Assembly (NCBI GenBank): GCA_030280995.1
Contig: JASXTE010000017.1
Location: forward strand, 10,006,498 to 10,070,497
DNA length: 64,000 nucleotides
Direction of reading: 5' to 3'
Source: Hemileia vastatrix
Taxonomy: Eukaryota; Basidiomycota; Pucciniomycetes; Pucciniales; Zaghouaniaceae
Below are positions 1 to 11,640 of this stretch, piece by piece. The notes under the pieces were generated by a model, which had not been told where the DNA came from, did no database searches, and was given only the letters and a program-made list of their open reading frames with translations. Position 1 is the stretch's first letter, and each line of letters opens with the position of its first letter. The position numbers and the translations under genes are program-made.

Positions 1-926
1 AAGGAGGGATGAAGAGTAGGGTGATGGAGCTAACAAAGAAAGTAAAGAGGGAGAGAAAAAAAAGGTTAATTATACCATTGAAATCCAAAATAACCACTTA
101 CAAAAAAAATTTAGATAAAAAAAATAAAATAAACAGAAAAAAACAAAAAAAATTATAATTAGTAATCAAAAAATCAAAAAAAAAGAATAAAGTGACTTAC
201 CTGGAGAGATGAGATGACAAAATGAATGAAACCAAATTGTTTGAGGGATGTTGGAGGAGAATAGGAAAAGGATATGAGGGATGAATGAAAAAAAAATCAC
301 TGACAAAATATGCGATTTCAGAAAATATGCAATTTCATGTTGAGCTGGTGAAAGAAAACCAATGAGCCATCCAAAAAAAAAATTTTCACCATAAATTCCA
401 AAAAAAATGAATATGCAACAAACCAAAATACCAACCCAAGTGAATGAAGTACACAAAGAGGACATTTGGAGAGTACAAAATGGTATAGGAAAGAAAGGGA
501 TGATGTGGCCAACATGTGGTTTTGAAAAAAAAATCACAAAAAAAGTGCTGATTTGAGGTCAGAACTGACACCCATAGAAAAAAGATTAAGAAGTAGAAGA
601 AATAAGTAAAAAAGAATGTAAACATGCCTGGTCAAAATATTGAAAATGTCAGGAATGGGTGTGTGCCAAGGATTGATGGGTAGGTAGCGAGGAAGGTCAG
701 TGTGTCACATGTGACAGGGATGGGGTAAGAAAGGAAGGGATGTTTTGTGGCCAAAATGTGGTTGTGAAAAAAAACGGGAAAAAAGTGCTGATTTGAGGTC
801 ATAACTGACACCCTTTTTTGAAATAAGTGACTTTTTTGCAAAATTTAAGTGCTGATTTGTAAGTGCTGATTTGGTTTGAAATCCGCACTTAAGTTAAGTG
901 CGGATTTGCCAGAACTGACACCCCCT
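1..926 (-). mobile_element. End of a family-1 Harbinger-like TIR element
   Basis: Positions 893-926 are a terminal inverted repeat ending CAGAACTGACACCCCCT, followed by ATT (927-929), the 3-bp duplication used by all elements of this group here. Inside it is a palindrome built from AAATCCGCACTTAA (about 870-900). Positions 632-841 repeat 29146-29355 in inverse orientation, and positions 166-560 repeat 63000-63370 in inverse orientation, so the fragment matches the 5' ends of the elements at 29061 and 62874. The minus strand carries a conserved leader ending CTCTCCAG/GTAAGT (around 196-205), a splice donor shared by these elements. Open frames in the region are pyrimidine-rich shadows. The other end lies outside the window. 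Confidence 0.75.
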
Positions 927-1484
927 ATTATTAGTGCTTTATTTTAATATATTACATGCATATACTCTCTTTTTTGCTTATTATTTATTTTTGATGGATT
1001 ATCCCTATTACTGCAGGATTTTGGCAGGTGATATCATTCTAATTATGTTACTGGTCACTCTTTATGTTGTTGGACACTTCTATTAGTTGGAATGAGGTGT
1101 CATTAACCATGTATAGATCTGGTAAATAAAGGAGCTCATTGGGGAAGTTATTGTGTATAAAAGGAGGGGGTTTTTGGTTTTGTTTTCTACATTCTTTATC
1201 ATTACAATCAAACATATAACCAATAAAATTACAATAAATATCAATAGCACTTATAAATTCTTTGAATAGTATCTGAATTATTACATCTGTTTTTCTACCA
1301 ACTATAAGATTGTATTCCATTTATAATTAGTGAGATTAAAATTACTGAGTTCCCTTATTTTGAGTTAGATTTTTTCTTATTGGATTTGTAGTACAGTATT
1401 CATATAGGACCATTAAAATATTCTAGATAACTGGCCATTCAAGCTAGTTCACTTCTCTTTACTTGATCTCAGCCTGACATCAAT
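927..1484 (-). other. Unassigned spacer with one 90-codon minus ORF
   Basis: The stretch lies between the TIR end at 926 and the gypsy insertion at 1485. A minus-strand ORF (1320-1048) reads like low-complexity AT-rich coding or chance sequence with several Cys residues, and I recognise no domain. Directly next to the LTR, minus-strand bases 1484 to about 1450 continue weakly the Tet-like reading frame interrupted on the other side of the retrotransposon (10094 onward). The block is therefore probably interior sequence of the decayed element at 10094-13844. Confidence 0.3.
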
Positions 1485-2284
1485 TGTCAGAAAGGCTGCT
1501 AGACTTACCCAGGAAAATAATTAATTATTTACTGGATGAAGCCACGCCTTATTATTTTAATTATTTAATTATAAATTAATTACATTTAAATTACCTATAA
1601 TAAATTAACTAATTACAGAATGGTAAAATTAATGAATAATTAAAATTAAATATAAAATTGTCCCTTATATTTTTATTCTCTAACACCATGCTCATTGACA
1701 GGTTGAAAGAAATAAAAATTTATATTAAAGAATAAATTTAAAATTAAAATAAAATTTTTAATATTCAAATAAAAATAAATATATACAAAAAATTCAAATT
1801 TCTTATTTAGAATTGACCTTTACAGTGAATATTAAATAAATTATTGTATTTCTGACATACTCTGAAAATACATCTTTTTGACGCCTTCTTTTTAGAACAA
1901 CTTTATTATTTGAAAATACTCCTTCTGTAATATTCTTTTTTTCTCTCTCTCATACTACTGTTTTTAGAATTTTATGGTTGTGCTCTGTCTCTCCTTTGCC
2001 TATATAAGGCCTCTCTTTTTGTTGTTTTTCATTCATTCCATTACTCACTTATGTTATTATAATTATTTAAGACATTTATTACTATCTATTATTGCTTTAG
2101 TATTTACATTCACGTAATTCTAATCCATTAATTATAATAATAATTTAATTTCTTACCTCTTTATATTGAGTAAGTATTCTATAAGATAAGGGAATACATA
2201 CCCAAGATTGAATTCTATAAATCATGTTGTTACTGCTATTGGAACTCCTTGAAAAACCTTCTAGACTTGAAAGACCCCTTGAAA
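1485..2284 (+). repeat. 5' LTR of gypsy 1
   Basis: 800 bp, matching 9289-10088 along its whole length with scattered substitutions. A TATA-like sequence and 'cctatataaggcc' near 2000 probably mark the promoter. The expected terminal CA has become AA at about 2283-2284. Confidence 0.92.
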
Positions 2285-3222
2285 ATTGAGGCCGTTTCTG
2301 AATAGTCAACGGCGCATCAATATCTTGAATCCGACAACCGAGGGACCATTGACAACGAGGTGCCAATAGGACAAGTATACAACAAAGACAACAAACTTTG
2401 TCAACCACGTGGCTTACTTTTTTTCTGTGACTGGGAATCGAACCGCGCTCCAAAAACTTAGGTTCATATATTGACTATAGTCACATATATTTGTGGGTCA
2501 CTTTGCACTTTTCATACTCTATGTATTTCCTTTTACTCAGCACTCTGTAAGTGGCATTAATTTGCTCATTTTACAGGGGGAGGTGTCTGGTAATTTGGAA
2601 TTTTATATTTTTTCCTAGTTGACAAAGATAGAACTATAGTGTTCTTAGTCCTAGAAGTAATATAAAATGTTTTATAATTTTTTTTTCAGTTGAATTTGTC
2701 CTGATAAATTAAAATAATGTTATTGTTCTGGTTGACAAATTGTCCTGACAATAAAAATATTAAAATTAATAAAACTAAATTATATTAAAATTATTTCAGT
2801 TGAAATCAAGTCCTGGTAATTAAATATTATTTTGGTTGATTTTAATCCTGATAATTATCAAAAATTAATTTATTGGTTAAAAAATAAATTTTGTTTCTTC
2901 AGTTGATTTCTTTTAATCCTGGTTATAAAATTATTTTAAATTAATAAAAATTGTGATTATTATTTCAGTTGATTTTAATCCTGATAATTATCAAAAATTA
3001 AGTTATTGGTTAAAAAATAAATTTTGTTTCTTCAGTTGATTTCTTTTAGTCCTGGTTATAAAATTACTTTTAAATTAATAAAAAATTTTGATTATTATTT
3101 CAGTTGATTTTTTTTTCCTGAAGATTTTTAAAAGTTTTTTTTCTTATTTTTCTTTTAAAAAAGCAAAAATAAAACTAATACATCTTAATATTTCCTTCCC
3201 TCAGGTCAAGATAAATTTAAAA
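2285..3222 (+). other. Gypsy 1 leader with a tRNA-like B-box segment
   Basis: No primer-binding site beginning TGG lies directly after the LTR. About 145 bp downstream, the minus strand contains GGTTCGATTCC, a perfect RNA polymerase III B-box, inside a 60-nt stretch (2426-2485) whose ends TGTGACT and AGTCACA pair over 7 bp. A usual tRNA cloverleaf cannot be drawn: the T stem mismatches and the length is short. The rest (2600-3220) is an AT-rich leader with near-repeats of 'tcagttgatttTAATCCTG' type around 2800-3110. Confidence 0.45.
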
Positions 3223-4782
3223 ATGACTGATCAAGGTGTTTCTGGTACCCGTGAAGAGGAGTCAGATCTGATTGATTATGATGAAGCTACTTCTGTAAGT
3301 TCTCCCTTGACTACAAAATTGGCTCAAATTAATTAATTATTGGACCAATCAGGATGTGGAAATGAAGGAAGTAGAAATACTAGTGGAGACAAATGCTCAG
3401 GAACAAAAGCCTTCCATCAATCCCCTAGAAGGACTTCCCAAAGGCTTCAAAATAAAAAAAATTCCTTTACCACAGCAAGTAAAGAATCTCTCCACCCACA
3501 TAATGGAACTGAGGACAGAGAACTTAAGATTGAGAGAAAGAACAGACTCACTAGAAGAAGAGGTAAGAAAAATAGATGCCTTTCTTTAAGAGAAGAGGAG
3601 ACCTCCTCCCCCCAGGGATCTTCCACAATTGGCTCCCCAGCAAATAGAAAAGGTGGAGTTGTCAAAGTGGCAGTGGGATTGGTTAAACACCCAGTTGGAT
3701 TATCTGTCTCAACAGCAGCAGCCTCAAATGCCTCAGGCAGGTCTGTCAAGACCCAGTAAATTCAACCCAACACATCCTCACCCTTATCAAGGAGGCAGAA
3801 AAAGAAAAAACAATATTCAGATCTTACCCAAGCCTTGATAAGTCCCTCTATTGAATCTCAAGTACCATTTCTTGTTACTGATTCAGTTCCTTCAGGTAAT
3901 TCTGGCAGAGGGGATGACACTATGAGACCAGTAGAGGTTGATAAAAGTAGACAAATCACTCAATTTTCTAATGTATCTAATCCTTTAGTTTTAATTTCTA
4001 ATTCAATGATAAATCCTGATATGGCTATTATTGATGAAACACTTGAGCCTGAGTTTTATGAGAATCTGGAAAGTTACTCTGTTTATTTATTGAGAAACAC
4101 TCCAGATGTAGCAAAATTTAATGAAGAATATTTGAGAGATATTATTTCTAAACAAAATCATATCATGAACAACATGAAATTAACTCAGAAATATAATAGT
4201 TTGTTAACTGAACAGGGTAATCAAGAATTAAGGAGTGAGTTACAGAGTTTCTGATGATTTGTTTCATTACAAAGTAACTCATGAAAAGAAAGTTGCTTTA
4301 TGGCAAAATATCAAAAATTATTTGTCTAAACTACAAGATACTGTGTCTGCCTGTTGCCAGGAGCTAGAGGTAGATAAGTTGAACCTGAAAAGATTAAGTG
4401 ATCATTATTCATCTTTCAAAATAAAACCCAGTTATCTTTTGCAACAGTCAATGAGAGTTTATCTAGTCTTCCAAGGGTGAAAACCAGACTAACAACAATT
4501 GAAGAAGAATTGAATTCATTGTTTAATGATCAAAAATATTCTGATATTTCTTTGAAGGAAAATATGGTACAGGATGCTCCAAGTCTACCTGTTGCTAGTT
4601 CATCTAAAGTAAAATTAGATTCAGACATGCCTGTTGATACCACTGAGTTTCCATCAAAAATTGATGATGCACCAGGATCTTCAACAGAAGAATTAAACAA
4701 TGAGATTACTGCACAATTGGAGAATTTACAGCTGCTTCTTACTAAGAAACAAGCTAATACTAAGGAGACTCCTTTAAATTAA
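3223..4782 (+). pseudogene. Gypsy 1 gag, N-terminal part, broken
   Basis: A chain of overlapping frames (3223-3336, 3356-3838 with one stop, 3835-4254, 4235-4480, 4477-4782) reads as one acidic and Gln-rich Gag N-terminus cut by stops and frameshifts. The segment at 3356-3589 has a heptad-like Leu pattern (MELRTENLRLRERTDSLEEE), probably a coiled coil for Gag multimerisation. No domain is recognisable by name; the assignment rests on its place between leader and capsid and on its continuity with it. Confidence 0.6.
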
Positions 4783-5814
4783 AAGAATTGGCCAAAACTT
4801 GACCAGTATCCAACATTTGATGGTGATTCCTCTTCTGATTGGCAGCAATTCATTTGCAGAATTGTTAACTTACAAAATTCTTACAAACTCCCAGATGAGG
4901 AAATTGTGTCTAAGTTAATTTCTTTGTTTACCAATGTAGCCCTAATGTGGTATGAATCTGTCCTCTTGGATAGGAATGACTACTCATGGGAAGATTGGAA
5001 GAAACTGATTAAGGCACAATTTGGTGGCTCCAAGTTTAGAATGGCTCAACAAAGGCAGTATGAGGAAACTAGATACAGCTCTTCTACTGATAAACCTATT
5101 GAGTTCTTAATGAAACTTGTAAAAATCTTGAGGGCAATGGACCCAAATATGGATTTTGAGTTATGGAAGGACAGGATCTTTTATAAATTACCAATGTCTT
5201 TGAGAGACTTGATAGTGGCTAGGACTGAGTTCTCCAGAGAACCCACTTCTTTCATTAATACTTGTAATGAGATCCTTCTAAACAACAAGTATGATGCCAG
5301 AAGATTCATTCCTAGAACCCCTTTGGAGAAAACCTCCACTTACCATCAGAAACCTCTGGAAAAGGTTGATAAACCTTCTGCCCCTGTTGCACCTAAAAAG
5401 TATGGAACAAACACTTGCTTCAAGTGCAACAAGCCTTGGCAGAAAGGCCATGTTTGTGACAAGAAGATAAATCTTGTTGAAAAAACTGAGGAGCATGCTG
5501 ATGACACAATAGCACTGGATGATACTTCAAGTGATTGTGCCAACAATATTTCATATGAATCTCAACAAGAAATCTTGATGATGGAAGAAGATATTCATTA
5601 TTTAAATACTATTGATATTGATAATAATGATTTATCTACAGTTGAGGATGCTGAGATCATATGGAACATTGAGGATAGCTCAATTGTTATTGCCCCTCTC
5701 AAAGCACCAGTCTTGATCAATGGAACCAGCATTGAAGTTGTTCTGGATTCTGGAGCTGGAGGAAGTGTAGTATCTGAAAAAGCACTTGCTTCAGTGGATC
5801 AAGACTATAAATAA
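4783..5814 (+). pseudogene. Gypsy 1 capsid, nucleocapsid and start of protease
   Basis: After a stop at 4780-4782 the frame reads a retrotransposon Gag capsid (KNWPKLDQYPTFDG..., WYESVLL, WEDWKKLIKAQF), a CCHC zinc knuckle near 5416-5460 (CFKCNKPWQKGHVC, spacing C-x2-C-x4-H-x4-C) and then an acidic linker. From about 5700 it enters the aspartic protease with the catalytic motif LDSGAGGSVV (about 5740-5775). The frame stops at 5812. Comparison with gypsy 2 (34201-35388) shows the protease should continue to the 'GNDILTKYG' segment near 5985. Full-length capsid and knuckle make this the best preserved Gag of the three gypsy elements. Confidence 0.85.
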
Positions 5815-5820
5815 AATCTT

Positions 5821-6950
5821 ATTCCTATCATTTCTGAAAATTGGAGAGGTTATGGCTCTTTTTTGTCCCCCATTGGTAAATGCAAAGCCACAGTGTTTTT
5901 TAAATATAACCATGGTTTTGTAAGAGCTATTTGTGATTTTTTGTCATGAAAAATGATAACTTAAGAAGTTGGTTTATTATAGGAAATGACATTTTAACCA
6001 AATATGGCATAAAATTAGATCCTTCAAACCAATGCTTCACAATGGGGATGAATGGGAAGAGAAAATTTATGATTTCCTCCCCCAAAAAATTGTTAAAACC
6101 AGAATTGAACACATTTAATTCTGTGGTTCAATATAAAGGAAGATCTAAAAAGGAAATGCATGCCCTTATTTCTGAAATTGACAATTCTTCTTTTGGAGAA
6201 CAACTTTCTGGTGAGGATAAAGCTTCCATCATTAAATTGATAAAATCTTTTCCTTTTGCCTTTGCTCATGGGTCACATGAACTAGGATTAGTTAAAGAAG
6301 AGATGAAACTTTCATTAACTTGTCCATTAACTGACATACCACCTAGTTTAAAGTAGAAGCCTTATCCTTCTTCTCCCACAAAGAGAAAAGATATTGAGGA
6401 TAATATCTCTACCCTTTTAAAAATGAATATTATTGAAAAGGTAGTTGAGACACCTAAATATTGTGTTATCTCACCTGTCCTAATTTCTTATGAGAAAGAT
6501 AAAGGTAGGTTATGTGGTGATTATAGAGCATTGAATACTTATACTATTGATGATATCTATCCTTTACCTAAAATTAGCTCTATACATGCTACCTTACAAG
6601 GTGCTAAATATATCAGCTGTCTGGATGGTAACAAGGGATATCACCAGGTACCTGTTGAGAAGAATTCCCAGAAATTTTGATGATTGCTACTCATATGGGT
6701 ATTTATAAGTATGTTAGGATGCCATTTGGCCCTAAAAATGCCCCTTAAGTTTTTCAAAAAGTTATGGATAACACATTCCATCAGGAGATAATTGAAGGAT
6801 GGCTGATGGTTTATATTGATGATATCATTATATTCTCAAAAACATTTGAGGACCATCTTAAACACCTGTGTAAATTGTCCCACAAAATGGATGATATAAA
6901 TATGATACTTGCTTTGAAGAAATGAAAAATTTGGTTTTCATACCTTAAAA
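5821..6950 (+). pseudogene. Gypsy 1 protease C-terminus and reverse transcriptase
   Basis: The protease tail (FIIGNDILTKYGIKLDPS) leads into a reverse transcriptase. Visible RT blocks are LCGDYRALNTYTIDDIYPLP (about 6510-6570), the Asp of SCLDGNKGYHQ (about 6618), VRMPFGPKNAP (about 6715) and the catalytic YIDDIIIFSK (about 6812). Stops or frameshifts occur at 6354, 6678, 6746 and about 6924. Catalytic Asp residues are intact, so decay is by interruption and not by loss of the active site. Confidence 0.88.
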
Positions 6951-8015
6951 GTGCTTGGTCATGTTGTTTCAGGGTTACAGATATGTGTTGACCAAAACAA
7001 AGTGGCAGCCATACAACAGGTGAAGGCTCCTACCACAGTTAGAGAGCTCCAGAGTTTTTTGGGAATGTGTGGATACTATAGACAGTATATTAAAAATTAC
7101 CAGGTCATATCTTTACCCCTTACCCAATTGACTAGAAAGGATGTTGCTTTTTTCTGGAATAGTGAAAGACAGAGAGCTTTTGACATTATGAAACACTGTT
7201 TGATGTCAGCACCAACTCTTGCTTTACCTGACTTTAATCAACCATTTGTTTTGTACACTGACGCCAGTTTTATAGGTCTTGGTGCTGCCCTCCATCAAAA
7301 ACAAGTGATGAACGATAAAGTATCAGAAGTAGTAATTTGTTATATTTCAAGAACCTTGAGAAATAGTGAATTGAAATATGGTGCCACTCAGCTTGAATGT
7401 TTAGCCGTAGTGTGGGATCTAGAAAAGCTACATTATTACCTAGATGACCAGAAATTTGAACTTGTCCCTGACAGCAGTGCAGTTAAATACCTTTTAAACT
7501 TGAAAACACCTAACAGACATATTTTCAGATGGCAGTTAACTTTTCAGGAATACAGAGGGAGAATGACAATTATTCATAGGGCTGGTATTTTTCACTCAAA
7601 TGTGGATATGTTATCAAGGTTAACTTTACCAAATGATGACTCTAATCCTGCTTATGATCCTGAGGATGAAATTATTCATATTCATGGGATATATGTGGTT
7701 GATATGGAGGAAGAGCTATTACAGCTTATTCTGGATTCATATGATAAGGACACTGACTTAAAAAAGTTTTGCACCATATTAATTGATCCAAAGAATGCTT
7801 CAATACAAGCATTAATTAAAACCCTTCCAACAAAGTACCAGAAGGCTTTGGAAAAAGGTAAATTTTCAACTGATGAAGGATATCTATATCATAGAAGAAA
7901 GTTGAGTAATTTCATTGTTATTCCTCCTTCTATGAAAGAAATCATCTTGAAAATTTGTCATGATGACATATTAGCTGGACATTTTGATCTTGAAAAAGCA
8001 ATGATCAGAATTTAA
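6951..8015 (+). pseudogene. Gypsy 1 RT thumb, RNase H and integrase zinc domain
   Basis: A 354-codon open frame. It starts with the RT connection block (LGHVVSGLQICVDQNKV, LQSFLGMCGYYRQYI), then RNase H with FVLYTDASFIGLGAALHQ (about 7245), the Glu of ATQLECLAVVWDLEKLHYY and the final Asp of HSNVDMLSRL (about 7600). The last 100 codons are the linker and integrase HHCC region (DDILAGHFDLEKAMIRI), ended by a stop at 8013. Expected downstream Cys residues occur after the stop (YVDSCDSFQKSKR), where the second Cys has become Phe. Confidence 0.88.
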
Positions 8016-8036
8016 AATACTGCTTGGTGGGTTAAT

Positions 8037-8819
8037 ATGTCTGAAGACACCAAATTATATGTTGATTCTTGTGATTCTTTCCAAAAATCAAAAAGATTGA
8101 CTGGTAAGAGAGCTGGATTAATGCAACATATTGAACCTCCTGATGCACCATGGCAGATAATAAACATGGATTTTGTAAAAGGACTACCCATTTCTGGAAA
8201 AGACAGTTATAACTCTTGTTGGGTAATTGTGGACAGATTCACAAAAATGTGTATATTTATCCCTACTCACAAGAATGTTTCCACTAAAGAATTATCTTTC
8301 TTATGGTGGTCTCATATGTTTAATACTTCTGGTCTTCCTAAAGCCATAATCTCTGACAGAGACCGTAAATTTACTTCTGAATTTTGGATGTCTCTGATGG
8401 ATGTTTGTGGCTGTGATCTGAAACTTTCTACTGCCCATCACCCTCAGACTGATGGATTAATTGAAAGAATGATTCAGACTTTAAAGGGCATGATAAGAAG
8501 GTATTTTTCCTTTGGCCTTGAGTATAAAGACAATGACAGATTCACTCAGTATTGGGTTACCTTACTGCCTGGGTTGGAATTCGCTTATAATAGCACTGTT
8601 CATTCTGTTACTCAAAGAAAGCCTTTTGATCTCTGGCTTGGAAATGTTCCAAATAATCCTGCCCAAATTCTCAATAATAAAATACCTAAATTTGATTTAC
8701 ATCCTGGTGTAAAATCTTTTCTTCAAATGCAACAACTTTGCAGAAGTCATGCTCAAAAATGTATTGAAAAATCCTTTGAATATGAGAAGAAGAGATGGGA
8801 CAAAACCCATAAAGAATAA
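8037..8819 (+). pseudogene. Gypsy 1 integrase catalytic core
   Basis: 260 open codons covering the retroviral-type integrase core. The first catalytic Asp is in IINMDFVKGLP, the second in IISDRDRKFTSEFW and the Glu in HHPQTDGLIERMIQTLKG. Flanking sequence (WVIVDRFTKMCIFIPTH) is typical of Ty3/gypsy integrases. All three DDE residues are present. The frame ends with a stop at 8817 just before the C-terminal domain. Confidence 0.9.
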
Positions 8820-8840
8820 AATTTTAAAAAGGGTGATGAG

Positions 8841-9236
8841 ATGTTGATTTCTACATTCCACTTTAATTTACAAGGTAATAACAAATTGAAAGACCCATTT
8901 GTTGATCCATTTGTTTCCAGAAGAATGGTTGGTGATAATGCAGTTAAAGTTATTTTGTATTCTCCATATGACAGAAAACATCCTGTTTTTCCAATATCTC
9001 TTTTGAAACCTTACACATCCAATAGTGATTTAATTCCAAAAAGGAGGGGAAGACCAAAAAAGACCCCTAAGGAAATCACTGAGACAGCAGAAATTGATAA
9101 GATTCTAAATGACAGAATAGTTACTGCTGAAAAAGGTACAGAATACTTATTGAGATTCAAGAATAAATCTTCTGAATATGATTCTTGGATACCTGGGAAA
9201 GAGATATATAATCTTCCTACTCTGCTAAAGAAATAA
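8841..9236 (+). pseudogene. Gypsy 1 integrase C-terminus with chromodomain
   Basis: The segment carries the integrase C-terminal SH3-like region (HPVFPISLLKPY), a basic linker (PKRRGRPKKTPKE) and a C-terminal chromodomain: EIDKILNDRIVTAEKGTEYLLRFK followed by the aromatic and W positions SEYDSWIPGKEI. Chromodomains on chromovirus integrases bind histone marks and steer integration into heterochromatin (family knowledge). Stop at 9234-9236, 52 bp before the 3' LTR. Confidence 0.82.
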
Positions 9237-9288
9237 AATAAGAAAAAATCATAGCATTGTCTTTTATTGTTTTTTTAGAGTGAGGGAG

Positions 9289-10088
9289 TGTCAGTCAGGC
9301 TGCTAGACTTACCCAGGAAAATAATTAATTATTTACTGGATGAAGCCACACCTTATTATTTTAATTATTTAATTATAAATTAATTACAGTAAAATTACCT
9401 ATAATAAATTAAATAATTACAGAATGGTAAAATTAATGAATAATTAAAATTAAATATAAAATTGTCCCTTATATTTTTATTCTCTAACACTGTGCTCATT
9501 GACAGGTTGAAAGAAATAAAAATTTATATTAAAGAATAAATTTAAAATTAAAATAAAATTTTTAATATTCAAATAAAAATAAATATATACAAAAAATTCA
9601 AATTTCTTATTCAGAATTGACCTTTACAGTGAATATTAAATAAATTAATGTATTTCTGACATACTCTGAAAATACATCTTTTTGACACCTTCTTTTTAGA
9701 ACAACTTTATTATTTGAAAATACTCCTTCTGGAATATTCTTTTTTTCTCTCTCTCATACTACTGTTTTTAGAATTTTATGGTCATGCTCTGTCTCTCCTT
9801 TGCCTATATAAGGCCTCTCTTTTAGTTGTTTTTCATTCATTCCATTACTCAATTATTTTATTATAACTATTTAAGACATTTATTACTATCTATTATTGCT
9901 TTAGTATTTAAATTCATGTAATTATAATCCATTAATTATAATAATAATTTAATTTTTCACCTCTTTATATTGAGTAAGTATTCTATAAGATAAGGAAATA
10001 TGTACCTAAGTTTTAATTCTATAAATCCCATTTTTACTGCTATTGGACCTCTTTGAAAAACCTTCTAGACTTGAAAGACCCCTTGACA
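9289..10088 (+). repeat. 3' LTR of gypsy 1
   Basis: 800 bp starting TGTCAG and ending TTGACA, followed by the target duplication TCAAT (10089-10093). It aligns with 1485-2284 throughout, with about 30 differences. Confidence 0.93.
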
Positions 10089-10099
10089 TCAATCATGAT

Positions 10100-10690
10100 A
10101 CCACCAAAAAAATTCTTATTCCTTATTGGTAAGCAAACCACAGCCATTTGGTATAGTGTGGAGATGAGATTGGATAGTTGATTAAAGGGTTCTTCTTTTA
10201 CTCCATCAAATGAATGATTTTAGTAAATAAATTGAGGTTCAAAATTTTTATTGATTAAAGCCTTATCTTCATCTCCTCCTAATTTGGTTAGATATGGGAT
10301 ATCTTCAGGTGAATTCTTGGAATATTTATTTTTTTATAAACTTTAGTTTCATAATACTTGTTGTTTGATATGTGGTTGAATAAATTATCCAAGTGTATTT
10401 TTTTAATTATTTATTTTGATAGATCAATAATCATTTTTTATGTTTGAAGGTTTTGAAGAATATTGAAAAGAAGTAGAAATTGAAGATGATGATGATGAAG
10501 ATAATGATGAAGATAGATGTGTAAGGCTTCAATCAGAAGAAACAGATATTTTTTTTCTGAATTTCTTTTTAATGATTGGAATGAAGTAGATTTTGAAGAA
10601 GATGATATAGAAGATAAAGATGAAGATAGAGGTGTAAGGCCTGAATCCAAAAAAACAGACTTTTTTTTTCTGAAATTTTTTTTTACTTTT
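10100..10690 (-). pseudogene. Tet-like dioxygenase exon 1 remnant
   Basis: Minus-strand translation begins with a Ser-rich stretch (SLSSISSSSKSTSFQS, about 10620-10570) and continues in shifted frames to PEDIPYLTKLGG, NHSFDGVKEEPFNQLSNLI and LPIRNKNFFGGIMI. These match, in order, the exon 1 segments of the copy at 24783-25344 (LPEDIKYLTEFGDD, HSFDGVKDEAFNQLSDLI, GGIMIGFGW). There are several stops and frameshifts. The LTR of gypsy 1 begins immediately after GGIMI, so the retrotransposon inserted inside the gene. Divergence from the 24783 copy is much higher than between the two family-2 copies, so this is an older or different lineage. Confidence 0.65.
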
Positions 10691-10849
10691 CAAAAAAAAG
10701 GTCAAATAAATTAGTTAAAAATTTTAAAAAAAAAAACTCACATGATTTTAAATAAAAGACCTTAAAAATTTTCTAAAAAAAATTATTAAAAATTATTATT
10801 ACTTTACTTGAATTTGAGGAATTTTTTTTTGGATAATTCTGCACAAAAA

Positions 10850-11640
10850 AAAAAAAAGGAAAAAGGAAAAAGGAAAAAGGAAAAAGGAAAAAATAAAAAA
10901 TAAAAATGTTAAAAGATGTTGTAAAACTCTTCTGTCAAATTTTTAATGGCTGCCTCATTGGCTCTCTTTCACCCCTTGTAAAACCTCTTTAAAGCCCCCT
11001 CCAAACCTGATCCAAACCCCCCCCCAAAAAAAAAAATTTCCCTTTAGACCATCTTCAAACCCCCCAAAATGCCCCTCCAAACCACCACCAACCCCCCCTA
11101 TATCCTTCTCCTCAATTTTTAATGAATGATTATTAATAATTGTTTGGTACTAAATGATGAGAGGGGGTAAGGGAGCTTTGGAGTGGTAAAGGTGGGTTTT
11201 TGAGGGATTTATAGGGGGTTTTGGGGGGATTGAGGTTACCAAAGAGGGAGGAAAGGGGGGTCAGAGGCTCCAAGGAGGGAGGAAAGGGGAGTTATATGCA
11301 GCCTAGGAAGGAGGAAAGAGGGTCAGAGGTAGCCAAGGAGAAGAGAATGAGGCAGCCAAAGAGAAGGGAAAGGGGGAAAAGGGAGATATGTCCATGCCAA
11401 GGAGTGGTGAAAGTGGGGAAAATGGCCAGGCTAAGGAGGATAAAGAGGAGAATGGAGAGAAAAAAAAAGAGAGAAAAGAGGAAGAGAAAAAAAAAGTTAA
11501 TTCTACCTTGAAAATGAAAAACAAAACCACTTACCAGAAAAATGAGATAAAAAAAAAGAAAGAAAAAATAACAATTAGCAAATATAAAAATAAAAAGGAA
11601 AAAAAATGACTTACCTGGAGAGATGAGTTGAGAAAAAAAT
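10850..11640. repeat. C-rich to G-rich inverted repeat and simple repeats
   Basis: After a (GGAAAAA)n run (10857-10890) comes a C-rich half (10990-11100, runs of CCCCCC), an AT core around TTAATGAATGATTATTAATAA (about 11118), then a G-rich half (11160-11460). The same C-rich / AT core / G-rich layout occurs at 23430-24160 and, one-sided, at 31895-32260, each time near a transposase gene. ORFs here are low-complexity artefacts. The stretch ends with the leader donor ACTTACCTGGAGAGATGAG (minus-strand CAGGTAAGT) near 11612. Confidence 0.6.

Larger units (their letters stand above)
1485..10088 (+). mobile_element. Ty3/gypsy chromovirus 1, full length but decayed
   Basis: An 8.6-kb LTR retrotransposon with two 800-bp LTRs (1485-2284 and 9289-10088). 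They start TGTCAG, and the 3' copy ends TTGACA. The 5-bp duplication TCAAT flanks it (1480-1484 and 10089-10093). The order is gag, zinc knuckle, protease, reverse transcriptase, RNase H, integrase, then a C-terminal chromodomain, which defines a chromovirus. By eye the LTRs differ at roughly 30 sites, about 4 percent. Gag and pol carry several stops and frameshifts, so this copy cannot be autonomous. A purine-rich tract (about 9276-9288) precedes the 3' LTR. The insertion splits a Tet-like gene remnant. Confidence 0.93.

Noticed and set aside
166..625. Phe-rich minus ORFs resembling membrane proteins
   Set aside because: They translate the T-rich leader block, which recurs in other elements without a kept frame; the block ends in a splice donor instead.
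2145..2453. 102-codon minus ORF over the LTR/leader junction
   Set aside because: It overlaps the LTR, and the corresponding part of the 3' LTR does not keep the frame.
2426..2485. A functional tRNA gene
   Set aside because: Only the B-box and a 7-bp end pairing are present; T-stem pairing and length do not fit a tRNA.
11221..11609. Charged Glu/Lys/Arg-rich ORFs
   Set aside because: They are low-complexity translations of the G-rich arm, with no conservation between copies.
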